This document shows, piece by piece, positions 7,751-17,639 of a stretch of DNA of 64,000 nucleotides. Every line of letters starts with the position of its first letter. Position 1 is the first letter of the stretch. The stretch is taken from contig NZ_CP146241.1 of the NCBI RefSeq assembly GCF_037039395.1, positions 472,171-536,170 of the forward strand, read 5' to 3'. This DNA is from Agrobacterium vitis (GTDB taxonomy: Bacteria; Pseudomonadota; Alphaproteobacteria; Rhizobiales; Rhizobiaceae). The notes beneath the pieces were generated by a model. That model did no database searches and was not told the origin of the DNA. It saw only the letters and a list, made by a program, of their open reading frames with translations. The translations under genes were made by a program, and so were the position numbers.

Positions 7751-10203
7751 GGCTGAAGCTCCTTTTCGGGTTGGGGGCGGGGAGTGTGGAAATTCGGCAG
7801 AAGATCGACCGCCCAGCCGGCGCCGCGGGTTGCCAGCCAGGCGGCGAGGAAACCCTCGCGGCCGTGCCCGGCAACAAGGTTGGCAATCAGGGTCTGATCG
7901 GATTTGGAGGATGCGGCGCAGAGTGCGAGGCCGACTTCGGACAGCCCTAGCTCGAACAGGCGGTTGCCGCGCCGCGACTGGCAGTAGTAGTCCCGTTTCG
8001 GTGTCGCCCGCGCGAGGACTTCTATCTGGCGGTCATTGAGGCCGAACCGGCGATAGATTGCCGTAATCTGCGGTTCGATGGCGCGTTCGTTCGGCAGTAG
8101 CAGCCGCGTCGGGCAACTTTCGATGATCGCAGGGGCGATGCCCGAACTGTCGATGTCGGAAAGTGACTGCGTGGCGAAGATGACGGATGCGTTCTTCTTA
8201 CGGAGCGTCTTCAGCCATTCGCGGAGCTGGTTGGAGAAACCCTCGTCATCCAGCGCCAGCCAACCTTCGTCGATGATCAGCAGCGTCGGGGAACCGTCCA
8301 ACCTGTCGCCGATGCGATGGAACAGATAGGTCAGCACCGCGGGAGCGGCACCCGTGCCGACAAGGCCCTCGATCTCGAATGCCTGCACTCGCGAACTGCC
8401 CAGGTGCTCAGTTTCGGCATCGAGCAACCGGCCATTGGGACCGCCGACACAGTAAGGGCGAAGCGCCTGCTTTAGATCGTTGGATTGCAGTAGGACAGCG
8501 AGGCCGGTGATGGTGCGTTCCTCTACCGGCGCGGAGGCGAGCGATGTCAGAGCGGTCCAGATATGCTCCTTCACCTCGGGCGTAGTCGCCATACCTTCGC
8601 GCATCAGAATCGCCGCAATCCAGTCGGCGGCCCATGCGCGCTCATGAGCGTCATGGATACGGGCGAGCGGCTGAAGCGAAACCGAAGTGTCGGAACCTTC
8701 GGTGAGGCTGCCGCCGAGATCGTGCCAATCTCCGCCCATGGCGAGCGCCGCGACGCGGATGCTGCCGCCGAAATCGAAGGCGAAGACCTGAGCGTGATCG
8801 TAACGACGGAACTGGAGCGCCATGAGCGCCAGCAGCACGGACTTTCCCGCGCCTGTCGGACCGACGACGAGGGTGTGGCCCACGTCACCGACATGAAGGG
8901 AAAGTCGGAACGGGGTGGAGCCTTCGGTCTTTCCAAAGAGCAGCGGGGGCGCATCGAAATGCTCGTCTCGTTCCGGCCCCGCCCACACGGCGGAGAGAGG
9001 GATCATGTGAGCGAGATTGAGCGTCGAGATCGGCGGCTGGCGGACATTTGCGTAGGCATGACCGGGCAAGCTGCCGATCCATGCATCCACCGCGTTGACC
9101 GTCTCGATCATGGCGGTGAAGTCGCGGCCCTGGATGACCTTTTCGACCAGCCGCAGTTTCTCGTCGGCAAGCTGCGGATCAGCATCCCAGACGGTGATGG
9201 TGGCGGTGACATAGGCCATTCCCGCCACATCAGATCCGAGCTCCTGCAAGGCGAGATCGGCGTCGGCCGCCTTGTTCGCAGCATCGGTGTCGACGAGCAC
9301 CGACTGCTCGTTCGTCATCACCTCTTTCAGGATCGCGGCGATGGACTTGCGCTTGGCGAACCACTGGCGCCTGATCTTGGTCAGCAGCCTGGTCGCATCG
9401 GTCTTGTCGATCAGGATCGCCCGGGTCGACCAACGATATGGGAAGGCCAGCCGGTTAAGGTCGTCCAGCAGGCCGGGCGTCGTCGTGGTGGGGAAGCCGA
9501 CGATAGTGAGAATACGAAGATGCTGGTCGCCCAGCCGCGGCTCCAGACCGCCTGTCAGCGTTTGATCGGCGAGCAGCGCGTCGAGATAGATCGGCGTTTC
9601 CGGCACACGGACGCGATGGCGCTTGGTGGAAACCGTAGAATGCAGGTAGGTCAGCGTCTCGCTATCATCGAGCCAGCGGCAGGACGGCATGAAGCCATCG
9701 AGCAGCGCCAACACGCGATCGGTCCTATCGGTGAAGGCGCGCAGGATCTCGTGCGGATCGATGCCTGATCGTTCGCGGCCTTCGTACAGCCACGACTCGG
9801 TGCGTGCGGCTTCCTCCGCAGGCGGAAGAAACAAGAAGGTCAGGAAGTAGCTCGACACGAAATGCGCCCCCGCTTCCTCGAAATCAGCCTTGCGCTCAGC
9901 ATCGACCAGGCCGGAAGCTGGATCGGGAAAGAGGCTGTTCGGATAAATCGCGGCCTCGTGCCGCTGGGCTTCGACGAAAATACTCCAGCCGGAACCGAGC
10001 CGGCGGAAGGCGTTGTTGATGCGGCTTGCGACCGCGACCAGTTCGGCTGCAACGGAAGAGTCCAAGTCGGGCCCGCGAAAGCGGGCCGTGCGCTGGAAGG
10101 AACCGTCTTTGTTCAGCATGATGCCGGGGCCGACGAGTGCGACCCATGGCAGGTAATCGGCAAGGCGCGCGGCAGTGCGGCGATATTCGGCAAGGTTCAT
10201 CAT
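7747..10203 (-). CDS. trbE: Conjugal transfer ATPase TrbE (VirB4-like)
   Basis: Large cytoplasmic ATPase that powers pilus assembly and substrate transfer. 818 residues, full length. The CagE/TrbE N-terminal domain comes first, then the P-loop VVGPTGAGKS at about 445-454 and the Walker B LLIIDEGWLAL at about 638-648, followed by FATQSLSDI, typical of VirB4 proteins. Starts ATGATG at 10203, 11 bases after trbD, and overlaps trbJ by four bases. Confidence 0.97.
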   Translation of the reverse strand: MMNLAEYRRTAARLADYLPWVALVGPGIMLNKDGSFQRTARFRGPDLDSSVAAELVAVASRINNAFRRLGSGWSIFVEAQRHEAAIYPNSLFPDPASGLVDAERKADFEEAGAHFVSSYFLTFLFLPPAEEAARTESWLYEGRERSGIDPHEILRAFTDRTDRVLALLDGFMPSCRWLDDSETLTYLHSTVSTKRHRVRVPETPIYLDALLADQTLTGGLEPRLGDQHLRILTIVGFPTTTTPGLLDDLNRLAFPYRWSTRAILIDKTDATRLLTKIRRQWFAKRKSIAAILKEVMTNEQSVLVDTDAANKAADADLALQELGSDVAGMAYVTATITVWDADPQLADEKLRLVEKVIQGRDFTAMIETVNAVDAWIGSLPGHAYANVRQPPISTLNLAHMIPLSAVWAGPERDEHFDAPPLLFGKTEGSTPFRLSLHVGDVGHTLVVGPTGAGKSVLLALMALQFRRYDHAQVFAFDFGGSIRVAALAMGGDWHDLGGSLTEGSDTSVSLQPLARIHDAHERAWAADWIAAILMREGMATTPEVKEHIWTALTSLASAPVEERTITGLAVLLQSNDLKQALRPYCVGGPNGRLLDAETEHLGSSRVQAFEIEGLVGTGAAPAVLTYLFHRIGDRLDGSPTLLIIDEGWLALDDEGFSNQLREWLKTLRKKNASVIFATQSLSDIDSSGIAPAIIESCPTRLLLPNERAIEPQITAIYRRFGLNDRQIEVLARATPKRDYYCQSRRGNRLFELGLSEVGLALCAASSKSDQTLIANLVAGHGREGFLAAWLATRGAGWAVDLLPNFHTPRPQPEKELQP

Positions 10204-10214
10204 GACCGCGCTCC

Positions 10215-10496
10215 TCAGACAGACAAATGACCGGGGATGCGCAGGTGCCTGCGCCCGACCTCGACAAAGAGCGGGTCACGCTTCGCCGCCCAGACGGCGA
10301 CGAAATGACCGATGGCCCATATGGCGAGGCCGACCAGCCAGAGCCGTAGGCCGAGGCCTACGGCTCCGGCGAGCGTCCCGTTCATGATCGCAATGGAGCG
10401 TGGAGCGCCGCCGAGCAGGATGTGCTCGGTCAGCGCGCGATGAACCGGTACGGTGAAGCCAGGAACCACGTCGAGTTGTTCGAAGGCAGCAGCCAT
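10215..10496 (-). CDS. trbD: Conjugal transfer protein TrbD (VirB3-like)
   Basis: Small inner-membrane protein of 93 residues. Start ATG 10496 shares a base with the trbC stop (TGATG), so the longer open frame upstream is rejected. Carries VPGFTVPVHRALTEHILLGG, the conserved TrbD opening, then one or two membrane helices (IMNGTLAGAVGLGLRL, WLVGLAIWAIGHFVAVW). VirB3-like proteins act with the VirB4 ATPase, here TrbE, encoded next. Confidence 0.92.
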   Translation of the reverse strand: MAAAFEQLDVVPGFTVPVHRALTEHILLGGAPRSIAIMNGTLAGAVGLGLRLWLVGLAIWAIGHFVAVWAAKRDPLFVEVGRRHLRIPGHLSV

Positions 10497-10828
10497 CAGA
10501 CTAGCGCCCCGCCGCCGAACGAGAAGAACGACAGGAAGAAGCTCGACGCGGCGAACGCGATCGACAGGCCGAACACGATCTGGATCAGGCGACGGAACCC
10601 GCCCGAGGTGTCGCCGAAGGCCAGCGCCAGGCCGGTGGCGATAATGATGATCACCGCGACGATCTTGGCGACCGGACCCTCGATCGACTGGAGGATTTGC
10701 TGAAGCGGCTGTTCCCACGGCATGGACGAGCCGGACGCATGCGCGGCCGGGACAATCATCATGCTGAGGGAAAGAGTAGCGGCGGCGGTCGCTACGATGC
10801 GACGGCCGCGCGAAAGCACGTGGATCAT
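10496..10828 (-). CDS. trbC: Pilin subunit TrbC (VirB2-like)
   Basis: Conjugative pilin precursor. 110 residues with a signal sequence ending AAHASGSS, then two hydrophobic helices (IVAVIIIIATGLALAFG and LSIAFAASSFFLSFFSF) separated by a short polar loop with RRL. This is the VirB2/TrbC pattern; TrbC pilins are typically cyclised after processing by a TraF-type peptidase, which is also encoded in this window. Overlaps trbB by four bases. Confidence 0.93.
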   Translation of the reverse strand: MIHVLSRGRRIVATAAATLSLSMMIVPAAHASGSSMPWEQPLQQILQSIEGPVAKIVAVIIIIATGLALAFGDTSGGFRRLIQIVFGLSIAFAASSFFLSFFSFGGGALV

Positions 10829-11805
10829 TGGCGTTCTCCTGAGTTCGATGTGGCTGGGGTGATGCGATAGTCGCCGCCTGGGCCGAGCCCTTCGACGCGG
10901 GCGAGCTCAGTGAGCCGACGGGACGAGCCGCGCCCGGCGAGGACGGCAACGATGTCGATCGTCTCAGCTATCAGCGCGCGCGGGACTGTGACGACGGCTT
11001 CCTGAATGAGCTGCTCGAGACGGCGCAGTGCACCGATGCCGCTTCCGGCGTGAATGGTGCCAATGCCGCCGGGGTGTCCGGTGCCCCACGCCTTCAGAAG
11101 ATCAAGCGCCTCGGAGCCGCGCACCTCTCCGATGGGGATACGGTCGGGCCGCAGACGTAGAGAGGACCGGACGAGATCGGAGAGTGTCGCCACACCGTCC
11201 TTCGTGCGCATCGAAACCAGGTTGGGCGCAGCACATTGCAGTTCGCGCGTGTCCTCGATGATGATGACACGATCCGCGCCCTTGGCGATCTCGGCGAGCA
11301 GCGCGTTTGTCAAAGTGGTCTTGCCGGTGGACGTGCCGCCCGCGACGAGAATATTGGCGCGGGAGACCACGGCGGCGCGCAGCGTTTCTGCCTGGTCAGC
11401 GGTCATGATGTCGGCCGCCACATAGTCGTCGAGTGTGAACACGGCGATGGCGGGCTTGCGTATGGCGAAAGCTGGCGCAGCAACCACTGGGGGCAGCAGG
11501 CCTTCAAAGCGCTCGCCGGTTTCCGGCAGTTCCGCTGATACGCGCGGCGCGCGCACATGCACCTCCGCACCGACATGATGAGCGACCAGGCGCACAATGC
11601 GTTCGCCATCGGCAGCCGTCATCGTCTCGCCGGTGTCGGCCAACCCTTCAGAGAGACGATCCACCCAGATGCGGCCATCAGGATTCAGCATGACCTCGAC
11701 CACGGCCGTGTCTTCCAGAAACCGGGCGACCGCGGGCCCGAGCGCGGTGCGCAACATGCGCGCGCCGCGCTGGATCGCTTCCTGTTTGCGGTGAGTGACT
11801 GCCAT
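10825..11805 (-). CDS. trbB: Conjugal transfer ATPase TrbB (VirB11-like)
   Basis: Hexameric secretion ATPase, first gene of the trb block. Start ATG 11805 ([10 protein letters not shown]) has GGGGAC five bases upstream; a TTG at 11832 would add nine residues and is less likely. P-loop [16 protein letters not shown] at about 154-169, Asp box [10 protein letters not shown], and the arm [20 protein letters not shown] are all present. 326 residues. The preceding 290 bases and the cargo gene 12124-13410 separate it from copG and traG, to which such genes are usually directly linked. Confidence 0.95.
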   Translation of the reverse strand: MAVTHRKQEAIQRGARMLRTALGPAVARFLEDTAVVEVMLNPDGRIWVDRLSEGLADTGETMTAADGERIVRLVAHHVGAEVHVRAPRVSAELPETGERFEGLLPPVVAAPAFAIRKPAIAVFTLDDYVAADIMTADQAETLRAAVVSRANILVAGGTSTGKTTLTNALLAEIAKGADRVIIIEDTRELQCAAPNLVSMRTKDGVATLSDLVRSSLRLRPDRIPIGEVRGSEALDLLKAWGTGHPGGIGTIHAGSGIGALRRLEQLIQEAVVTVPRALIAETIDIVAVLAGRGSSRRLTELARVEGLGPGGDYRITPATSNSGERQ

Positions 11806-12123
11806 GTCGTCCCCGTTTCTGTGGGGACGCAACTGATGGTCCCCGGATCAGGGATGATTAAAAGGACCTGGAATTAGGCCTACACAACAAGTATCTGGCA
11901 TCGTAGTAGCGTAGCGTGCAAATACAGGAGAATGGCGATTGAAGCCTCGCGAGATACCTGCAGCAGATGCCTCTTAGATTCCCCTATTCGTCAGTTTTTT
12001 TGACTGCCGCAACGAAACATTCAACTTTACCAAGTATTAGCGCAAAACGAATCACTACAGCCTCCGAACAAGCGTCCCTGCGTATGGGACTTTTTCGGCA
12101 AGGTAAAATACACGGGAATTCGA
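11806..12123. other. Intergenic region between trbB and the HEPN-like gene
   Basis: About 320 bases of clearly lower GC than the trb genes, lying between divergent genes. It must hold the promoter of the cargo gene and, unless read-through from copG occurs, a new promoter for trbB. I see no convincing sigma-70 box pair, hairpin or gene in it. Confidence 0.5.
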
Positions 12124-13410
12124 ATGTCCACTTTCTCAATTGATCTCGCTGCTGAACGTATCATTGACAAAAGATCGCGTGAGTATTTTGAGGAAGTCAC
12201 GCGCTCCTTTGCCAACAATTGCTATCGAAGCAGCCTTGTCATGCTGTGGACCGTGGTCGTCTGCGACCTCGTCTACAAGCTGCAAGCATTACGCGACATG
12301 CACGGCGACAAGCAGGCAGAAAATCTTCTGCGGGATGTCGAGGCTAAACAAGCCTCCAATCCCACCAGCCCTGATTGGGAAATATACCTCCTCGACGAAG
12401 TGGCCAAACGCACGAAATTCCTCGAAACCGGTGAGCACATCCAGCTGCAGGGACTACAAAAGCTTCGGCATTTGTCGGCACATCCGGTCCTGACCGGAAC
12501 CGATCTTCTGTTCCATCCCACCAAGGAGGCCGTCCGTGCCCACATCCGCACGGCTCTGGAGGCCGTGCTTCTCAAGCCGCCGTTGTTCTCGAAGCGGATC
12601 GTCATGACCCTGGTTGAAGACATCGCCGTGAACAAGGCGCTGCTGATATCCAGGAGCACACTCAAATCCTATCTCGAAGCCCGCTATTTCCAGAATATGT
12701 CGAGTGCCGTTGAACTGGAACTTTTCCGGGCTGTGTGGAAGTTCTGTTTCAAACTCAGAAATGCCGACACCGACGCCCATCGTGATATCAACCTCGCTGC
12801 GCTCGCGGTCATCTACGAGCGAAACCCCGCAGCTATCCGTTCGGCGATGGACGGAGATCAGGGATATTTTAGTGACGTCGGACCGGACGCTGAACTGTTG
12901 ATCGCCCTGGTTCATTTTCTTGCGGAATATCAAGCGCCTTTCGGCTCACTCAATTCAGCTGCCCAAATACTGATCCAGGGACAGACCAGCGCAGATATCA
13001 ACCTTAAACTGAAAGCGTCTTTCCTCCATCCGGACTTCCCCACACACCTCAATGCACTGTCCGCGGAAACTCCGGATGCCTTCGATGCAGTCGAGGAAGT
13101 GAATTGGAAACATCTCCTCGATGACTCCGAAGGTGAAGGGCTCCTTCACACCGCATGCGAAATAGGTATTCGCAACTACGGACGATCCGCGAGTTATGAT
13201 GATGCGGACAGGCGCTTCGGCCGTCTCATCGCACCTTTACTTGGCCGAATAGATGCCACTCGCATGGCAAATCTGCTGAACACCATTGATAACAATTCCC
13301 AGACTTACGAACGACGAAGAGCGAGGGCCGATCATCGGGAAATTGCCTCCGTAGCTGCCGATCTCTCAGTTGATGTGACTGCCTATAAAAACTTTAGCGC
13401 CAACATCTGA
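12124..13410 (+). CDS. Unrecognised protein with HEPN-like N-terminus, cargo in the trb operon
   Basis: 428-residue protein of no family I can name with certainty. The first 150 residues look all-helical and end in LQKLRHLSAHPV, in which R-H-L-S-A-H fits the R-x4-H motif of HEPN domains, many of which are RNases in defence or toxin systems. The preceding helix (SFANNCYRSSLVMLWTVVVC) also fits a HEPN bundle. The remaining 280 residues are helical without a motif I recognise. The gene is alone, opposite in orientation to its neighbours, of lower GC, and inserted between copG and trbB, which are normally adjacent; that suggests acquired cargo. A defence role is inference. Confidence 0.8.
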   Translation: MSTFSIDLAAERIIDKRSREYFEEVTRSFANNCYRSSLVMLWTVVVCDLVYKLQALRDMHGDKQAENLLRDVEAKQASNPTSPDWEIYLLDEVAKRTKFLETGEHIQLQGLQKLRHLSAHPVLTGTDLLFHPTKEAVRAHIRTALEAVLLKPPLFSKRIVMTLVEDIAVNKALLISRSTLKSYLEARYFQNMSSAVELELFRAVWKFCFKLRNADTDAHRDINLAALAVIYERNPAAIRSAMDGDQGYFSDVGPDAELLIALVHFLAEYQAPFGSLNSAAQILIQGQTSADINLKLKASFLHPDFPTHLNALSAETPDAFDAVEEVNWKHLLDDSEGEGLLHTACEIGIRNYGRSASYDDADRRFGRLIAPLLGRIDATRMANLLNTIDNNSQTYERRRARADHREIASVAADLSVDVTAYKNFSANI

Positions 13411-13464
13411 CCGGCTCCCAGATACCAATTTAAGCCGTCATTTATAAAAAAGCGCACGGATCTG

Positions 13465-13887
13465 CTATCGGTCAGGAATGTCCTCCGATATCTCCTGACG
13501 CAGTTTCGGCCCCTGTGCGAGACGCCGACCGAGAGCAGTGATATACGCTTCGTATCGCTCACTTGCCTTGGCGCGTGCTGCCTGTGCGGCTGGCTCAGGC
13601 AATGCAGGTGTGGTGGTGAGCCAGAAGCGAATGAACACGGCGAGGCTTTCGATGGCGATGCCGACGTCACGCTCAAGTCGTGTCATGCGGCGATCGATCT
13701 GGTCGAGGCGCTTGGCGACGATCGCCTCGCGCCTTTCGGCGTCATCCGGCGAGAGGAAGGAGGCGATGGCGGCCTCGGCGATCATGGACTGCGATTGATC
13801 GCGGCGAGCGGCAAAATCCACCAGCGTCTTCTCGACATAGGGGTCCAGATAGATCGTCACCTTTCTTTTCTTCATACGACTGGTCAT
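13465..13887 (-). CDS. CopG-like ribbon-helix-helix protein downstream of traG
   Basis: 140 residues. N-terminal ribbon-helix-helix MKKRKVTIYLDPYVEKTLVD with following helix QSQSMIAEAAIASFL, then a coiled-coil segment (IVAKRLDQIDRRMTRLERDV) and an amphipathic tail. Genes of this type sit between traG and trbB in rhizobial conjugation clusters and are annotated as CopG-like regulators. Five bases separate it from traG. Likely binds DNA, either as autoregulator or as relaxosome accessory; no direct evidence here. Confidence 0.85.
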   Translation of the reverse strand: MTSRMKKRKVTIYLDPYVEKTLVDFAARRDQSQSMIAEAAIASFLSPDDAERREAIVAKRLDQIDRRMTRLERDVGIAIESLAVFIRFWLTTTPALPEPAAQAARAKASERYEAYITALGRRLAQGPKLRQEISEDIPDR

Positions 13888-13892
13888 GACGC

Positions 13893-15875
13893 CTACAGAT
13901 CCATACCGTCATTGAGGTCGAGCGAGACCTGCCGCGCGACGCCCTGCATCTGGCGAACCATGCGCCGATAGCGGACGGCGTCCTCATCGGTGTCATCCGA
14001 AGGTTCAATCTCGAACTCGTTTTTGATTGGAGCCTTCTTCTCCACCGGCTTTACGCGACTGAGTTCAGGTTGCAGCCGACGCTCGGATTCGGTGGGGTCA
14101 TCGTCATCCGGGGATGCGGTGGTCGCTGCCAGCTCGTCCGGCATTGCCGGTATCGGCAGGCTGCTCCAGTCATCCGGGCCGACAGTGGCCGGGCGCTTCA
14201 GATCGGGCGGCGACAGCACCCGCTCCTTGAACCGGGCGTCCTCGTAATAGCGCACCTTCTTCGCCCGGATCGGCGGGATGCCGGCGACCATGACGATCTC
14301 GTCGGTCGGCGGCAGCTGCATGATTTCCCCCGGTGTGAGCAACTGGCGGGCGGTTTCAGAGCGGGACACCATGAGGTGCCCCAGCCAAGGTGACAGCCGG
14401 TGGCCGGCATAGTTTTTCATCGCCTTCATTTCGGTGGCGGTGCCGAGGGCGTCGCTCACCCTCTTCGCCGTTCGTTCGTCATTCGTGGCGAAGCTGACGC
14501 GCACATGGCAATTGTCGAGGATCGAATTGTTCGGCCCATAAGCCTTCTCGATCTGATTAAGGCTCTGCGCGATCAGGAAGCTTTTGAGGCCGTATCCCGC
14601 CATGAAGGCCAGCGCGCTCTCGAAGAAGTCCAGCCTGCCCAGTGCCGGAAACTCGTCAAGCATCAGCAACAGGCGATGGCGCCCGGCTTTCGCCTGCAGG
14701 TCCTCGGTCAGGCGACGGCCGATCTGGTTGAGCAGCAACCGGATCAGAGGCTTTGTGCGGTTGATGTCCGAGGGCGGCACGACAAGGTAGAGCGTGGCCG
14801 GGCGCTCGTTGCCGACAATATCACTGATCCGCCAGTCGCAACGGCGCGTTACTTCAGCGACGACCGGGTCGCGGTACAAGCCGAGAAACGACATCGCGGT
14901 AGACAGCACGCCGGAGCGTTCGTTGTCGGATTTGTTGAGGAGCTCGCGTGCGGCGCTGGCGACGACGGGGTGCGGTCCGCTCGACCCAAGATGCGCTGTC
15001 TTCATCATGGCGCGCAGCGTCGACTCCACCGGCCGCTTGGGATCGGAGAGGAAGCTGGCGACGCCGGCGAGCGTCTTTTCCGGTTCGGCATAGAGGACAT
15101 GCAGGATCGCGCCGACGAGTAGGCTGTGGCTCGTCTTCTCCCAGTGATTCCGCTTGTCCAGGCTGCCTTCTGGGTCGACAAGGATGTCGGCGATGTTCTG
15201 CACGTCGCGGACTTCCCATTCGCCGCGGCGGACCTCGAGCAACGGATTATAGGCCGAGGATTTGGGGTTCGTCGGATCGAAGAGCAGCACCCGGCCATGC
15301 CGTGACCGGAAGCCGGCGGTGAGCGTCCAGTTCTCGCCCTTGATGTCATGGACAATGGCCGAGCCCGGCCAGGTCAGCAGTGAAGGCACGACAAGGCCAA
15401 CGCCCTTGCCGGATCGCGTCGGAGCGAAGCACAACACATGCTCCGCTCCATCATGGCGTAAGTAGTCCCGTTCGTACCGGCCGAGCACCACGCCATCCGG
15501 ACCGAGCAGGCCTGCGTCACGGATTTCCTGATCCTGCGCCCAGCGGGCCGAACCATAGGTGGCGACGTTCTTCGCCTCCCGCGCCCGCCAGACCGACATG
15601 CCGATGGCGACGGCGATCGCGATAAAGCCACCCGACGCGGCGATCATGCCGCCGGTGGCGAATATCCCCGGCGCGTAGGCATCGTAGAAATACCACCACC
15701 ACATGATGGCGACCGGGAAATAGATCGGCACGCCGAGCAGCCGGAACCAAGGCTCGCCGAGCTGGGCCTGATAGCCAAGGCTCGACGCGACATATTGCGT
15801 CGCGCCCCAGGTGGTGGCGAGGACGATCACGAACACAATGAGGATCTGTCCCCATAGGATTTTTGTCGCGGACAT
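13893..15875 (-). CDS. traG: Type IV coupling protein TraG (VirD4-like)
   Basis: Membrane ATPase that hands the relaxase-DNA complex to the Trb channel. 660 residues. Two or three N-terminal membrane helices (LIVFVIVLATTWGATQYVA, VAIMWWWYFYDAYAPGIFA, GGFIAIAVAIGMSVW), P-loop FAPTRSGKGVGLVVPSLL at about 150-167, and Walker B LLLMLDEFPALGRL at about 400-413. The acidic C-terminal tail (SPDDDDPTESE) is typical for substrate recognition. 24 bases after the relaxase gene. Confidence 0.96.
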   Translation of the reverse strand: MSATKILWGQILIVFVIVLATTWGATQYVASSLGYQAQLGEPWFRLLGVPIYFPVAIMWWWYFYDAYAPGIFATGGMIAASGGFIAIAVAIGMSVWRAREAKNVATYGSARWAQDQEIRDAGLLGPDGVVLGRYERDYLRHDGAEHVLCFAPTRSGKGVGLVVPSLLTWPGSAIVHDIKGENWTLTAGFRSRHGRVLLFDPTNPKSSAYNPLLEVRRGEWEVRDVQNIADILVDPEGSLDKRNHWEKTSHSLLVGAILHVLYAEPEKTLAGVASFLSDPKRPVESTLRAMMKTAHLGSSGPHPVVASAARELLNKSDNERSGVLSTAMSFLGLYRDPVVAEVTRRCDWRISDIVGNERPATLYLVVPPSDINRTKPLIRLLLNQIGRRLTEDLQAKAGRHRLLLMLDEFPALGRLDFFESALAFMAGYGLKSFLIAQSLNQIEKAYGPNNSILDNCHVRVSFATNDERTAKRVSDALGTATEMKAMKNYAGHRLSPWLGHLMVSRSETARQLLTPGEIMQLPPTDEIVMVAGIPPIRAKKVRYYEDARFKERVLSPPDLKRPATVGPDDWSSLPIPAMPDELAATTASPDDDDPTESERRLQPELSRVKPVEKKAPIKNEFEIEPSDDTDEDAVRYRRMVRQMQGVARQVSLDLNDGMDL

Positions 15876-15899
15876 GGGCGATCTCCTTTCTGGTTGAGG

Positions 15900-17639
15900 C
15901 TAGAGGCCGAGCCCGCGCTTGCGGCCGAAGTCCCAATCGACGCCGCCATCGTCACGAGCGACACCCGAGACATGGCGACCGATCTGCTTTTCGAGGGAAG
16001 GCGACCAGGGCACGAGCTGGAAGCCGAGGCCGTCGTCGATCATGGCAAAGCGGCCGGAGGCGAGCGCAAAGCGCTGGCGATAAGAACCGGCGACATACTC
16101 GCCGGAACCGGCGCGGGCGAATGGCAGGCCAGTCTCGGCCGCGAGCTTTTCCCCGAGCGCATTGACCTCCCGGTCGCGCAGCGTGTTGAGCAGGCGTCGT
16201 GCGAAGACAACGCGCCCGCCCTGGCGCTCCGCAAGGCTCTCACCGATAAGACGTTCGGCCCGCTCCTCCATCGCCTGCCGGACTTCCGAGCCGAAGCCGC
16301 CTTCCGAAAGCGCAATGGGCTCGCGGGCTATTGCCTGCCGGTCGAGCCAGGTCGCGCCGGTGGCGTTCACCTGCGCGTGGAGATCGAGATCGGAGCGGAC
16401 GGCGAGCGCGACACTGCGCTGTCCTTCTCCATCGTGCCAGGCGCGTAGCTCGACGATCGAACCGGGCGGGCTGTCGCCGGCGGCGTCGAGATGCGGCAGC
16501 TTGATATGATGGGTGCGGCCGTCGACGCCATCGACCACGGAATAGGCCGTGCCTTTCAATTCGTCGTCGAGACCGCGATCGACCAGGCGGCCGATGACGG
16601 GAACGTCGAGGCTTTCTCCGGCGAGCACATAGCTGGCCGAGCCGCGCTCGATGCCGCGGTCGGTGAGCGCGCGATGCATGCGCTTGATAATGTCGCTGCG
16701 CTCGCCGAGCTCGCGCAGGACCGTCTCCGCCTCGGGCTTGATGAACCATTGCGAATGACCGACCTGACCGGCGACGCCAAGAACTTCGAGAGTCCGCAGC
16801 CGGCCAACCTTCAGCGCATGAAACTCGTCCGGTTGGCCGTCGGCGCGCGGAGCGAGATCGATAACACCAGACTTGCCGGCGTCGCGGACAAGCTGACGGT
16901 CGAGCTGCGTCCAGCGCTCGGCTTCGACCTGACGTTCGAGATTCCGGCTGATGTCGAGGTCGGTGCGCTGCCCGAGTTCCTGCGTGACGAGGTCCGCAGC
17001 GCGGGCACGCATTCCCTCCTTGATGTAGTCGCGCGAGATGACGAGGTCCTGGCCGTCGTCGGTGCGACCACGCAGGATGACATGGATGTGAGGATTGTCG
17101 GTGTTCCAGTGATCGACGGCGACCCAGTCGAGCCTGGTGCCGAGATCCTTTTGCATCTGGCCCATCAGTTCGCGCGTATAGGACTTGAGGTCGGCCATCT
17201 CGGGGGCATCCTCCGGCGAGACGATGAAGCGGAAATGATGCCGATCGTCCTCGCAGCGCTCGGCGAAGGCGCGAACGTCCATTTCGTCGCTTGACGGTCC
17301 GAACATCCGCGCTTTTTCCCCGTCGCGGGTGACGCCATCGCGGCGCAGGTAGTTGAGGTGCGCGCCGAGCGGGGCGGAGCGCGCCATGTGGCGAACGACG
17401 CGGGTCTTGATGACGACGATGCGCGAGCGCCCGGTGAGCAGGCGGTTGGCCTGGATGCTGGCGCGCTGGCCGCGCCCGAAGCGTGACCGTTTGCCAGACG
17501 AGATCTTGCCGGAGCGCGACACGCGCCCGCCGGCCTTCTGCGCGGCGGCGAGCGCCTGAGCGATGAAAGGCCGGGATTGCTGCGAACGGGTGGAGCGAAT
17601 GCGCCCCGGACGAATGCGGAACTCGCGGTCATCGGCCAT
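15900..17639 (-). CDS. Relaxase (VirD2-like domain plus DUF3363)
   Basis: DNA-nicking enzyme that starts transfer at oriT. The start MADDREFRIRPGRIRS at ATG 17639 is chosen because the upstream extension covers the repeat-rich intergenic DNA. 579 residues: Arg/Ser-rich basic N-terminus, then relaxase motifs with the metal-binding His cluster DNPHIHVILRGRTDDGQDL at about 177-195, and a long C-terminal part of the DUF3363 type. This is the RlxS-like relaxase form paired with traF, traG and trb in rhizobial ICEs. The catalytic tyrosine is probably among YLRRDG or YTREL; I cannot decide which. Confidence 0.92.
   Translation of the reverse strand: MADDREFRIRPGRIRSTRSQQSRPFIAQALAAAQKAGGRVSRSGKISSGKRSRFGRGQRASIQANRLLTGRSRIVVIKTRVVRHMARSAPLGAHLNYLRRDGVTRDGEKARMFGPSSDEMDVRAFAERCEDDRHHFRFIVSPEDAPEMADLKSYTRELMGQMQKDLGTRLDWVAVDHWNTDNPHIHVILRGRTDDGQDLVISRDYIKEGMRARAADLVTQELGQRTDLDISRNLERQVEAERWTQLDRQLVRDAGKSGVIDLAPRADGQPDEFHALKVGRLRTLEVLGVAGQVGHSQWFIKPEAETVLRELGERSDIIKRMHRALTDRGIERGSASYVLAGESLDVPVIGRLVDRGLDDELKGTAYSVVDGVDGRTHHIKLPHLDAAGDSPPGSIVELRAWHDGEGQRSVALAVRSDLDLHAQVNATGATWLDRQAIAREPIALSEGGFGSEVRQAMEERAERLIGESLAERQGGRVVFARRLLNTLRDREVNALGEKLAAETGLPFARAGSGEYVAGSYRQRFALASGRFAMIDDGLGFQLVPWSPSLEKQIGRHVSGVARDDGGVDWDFGRKRGLGL

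Noticed and set aside
8563..9768. Long open frame on the plus strand opposite trbE
   Set aside because: Antisense to a complete, motif-bearing VirB4 ATPase; the protein is charged and without family features. GC-rich coding DNA often leaves such open frames on the other strand.
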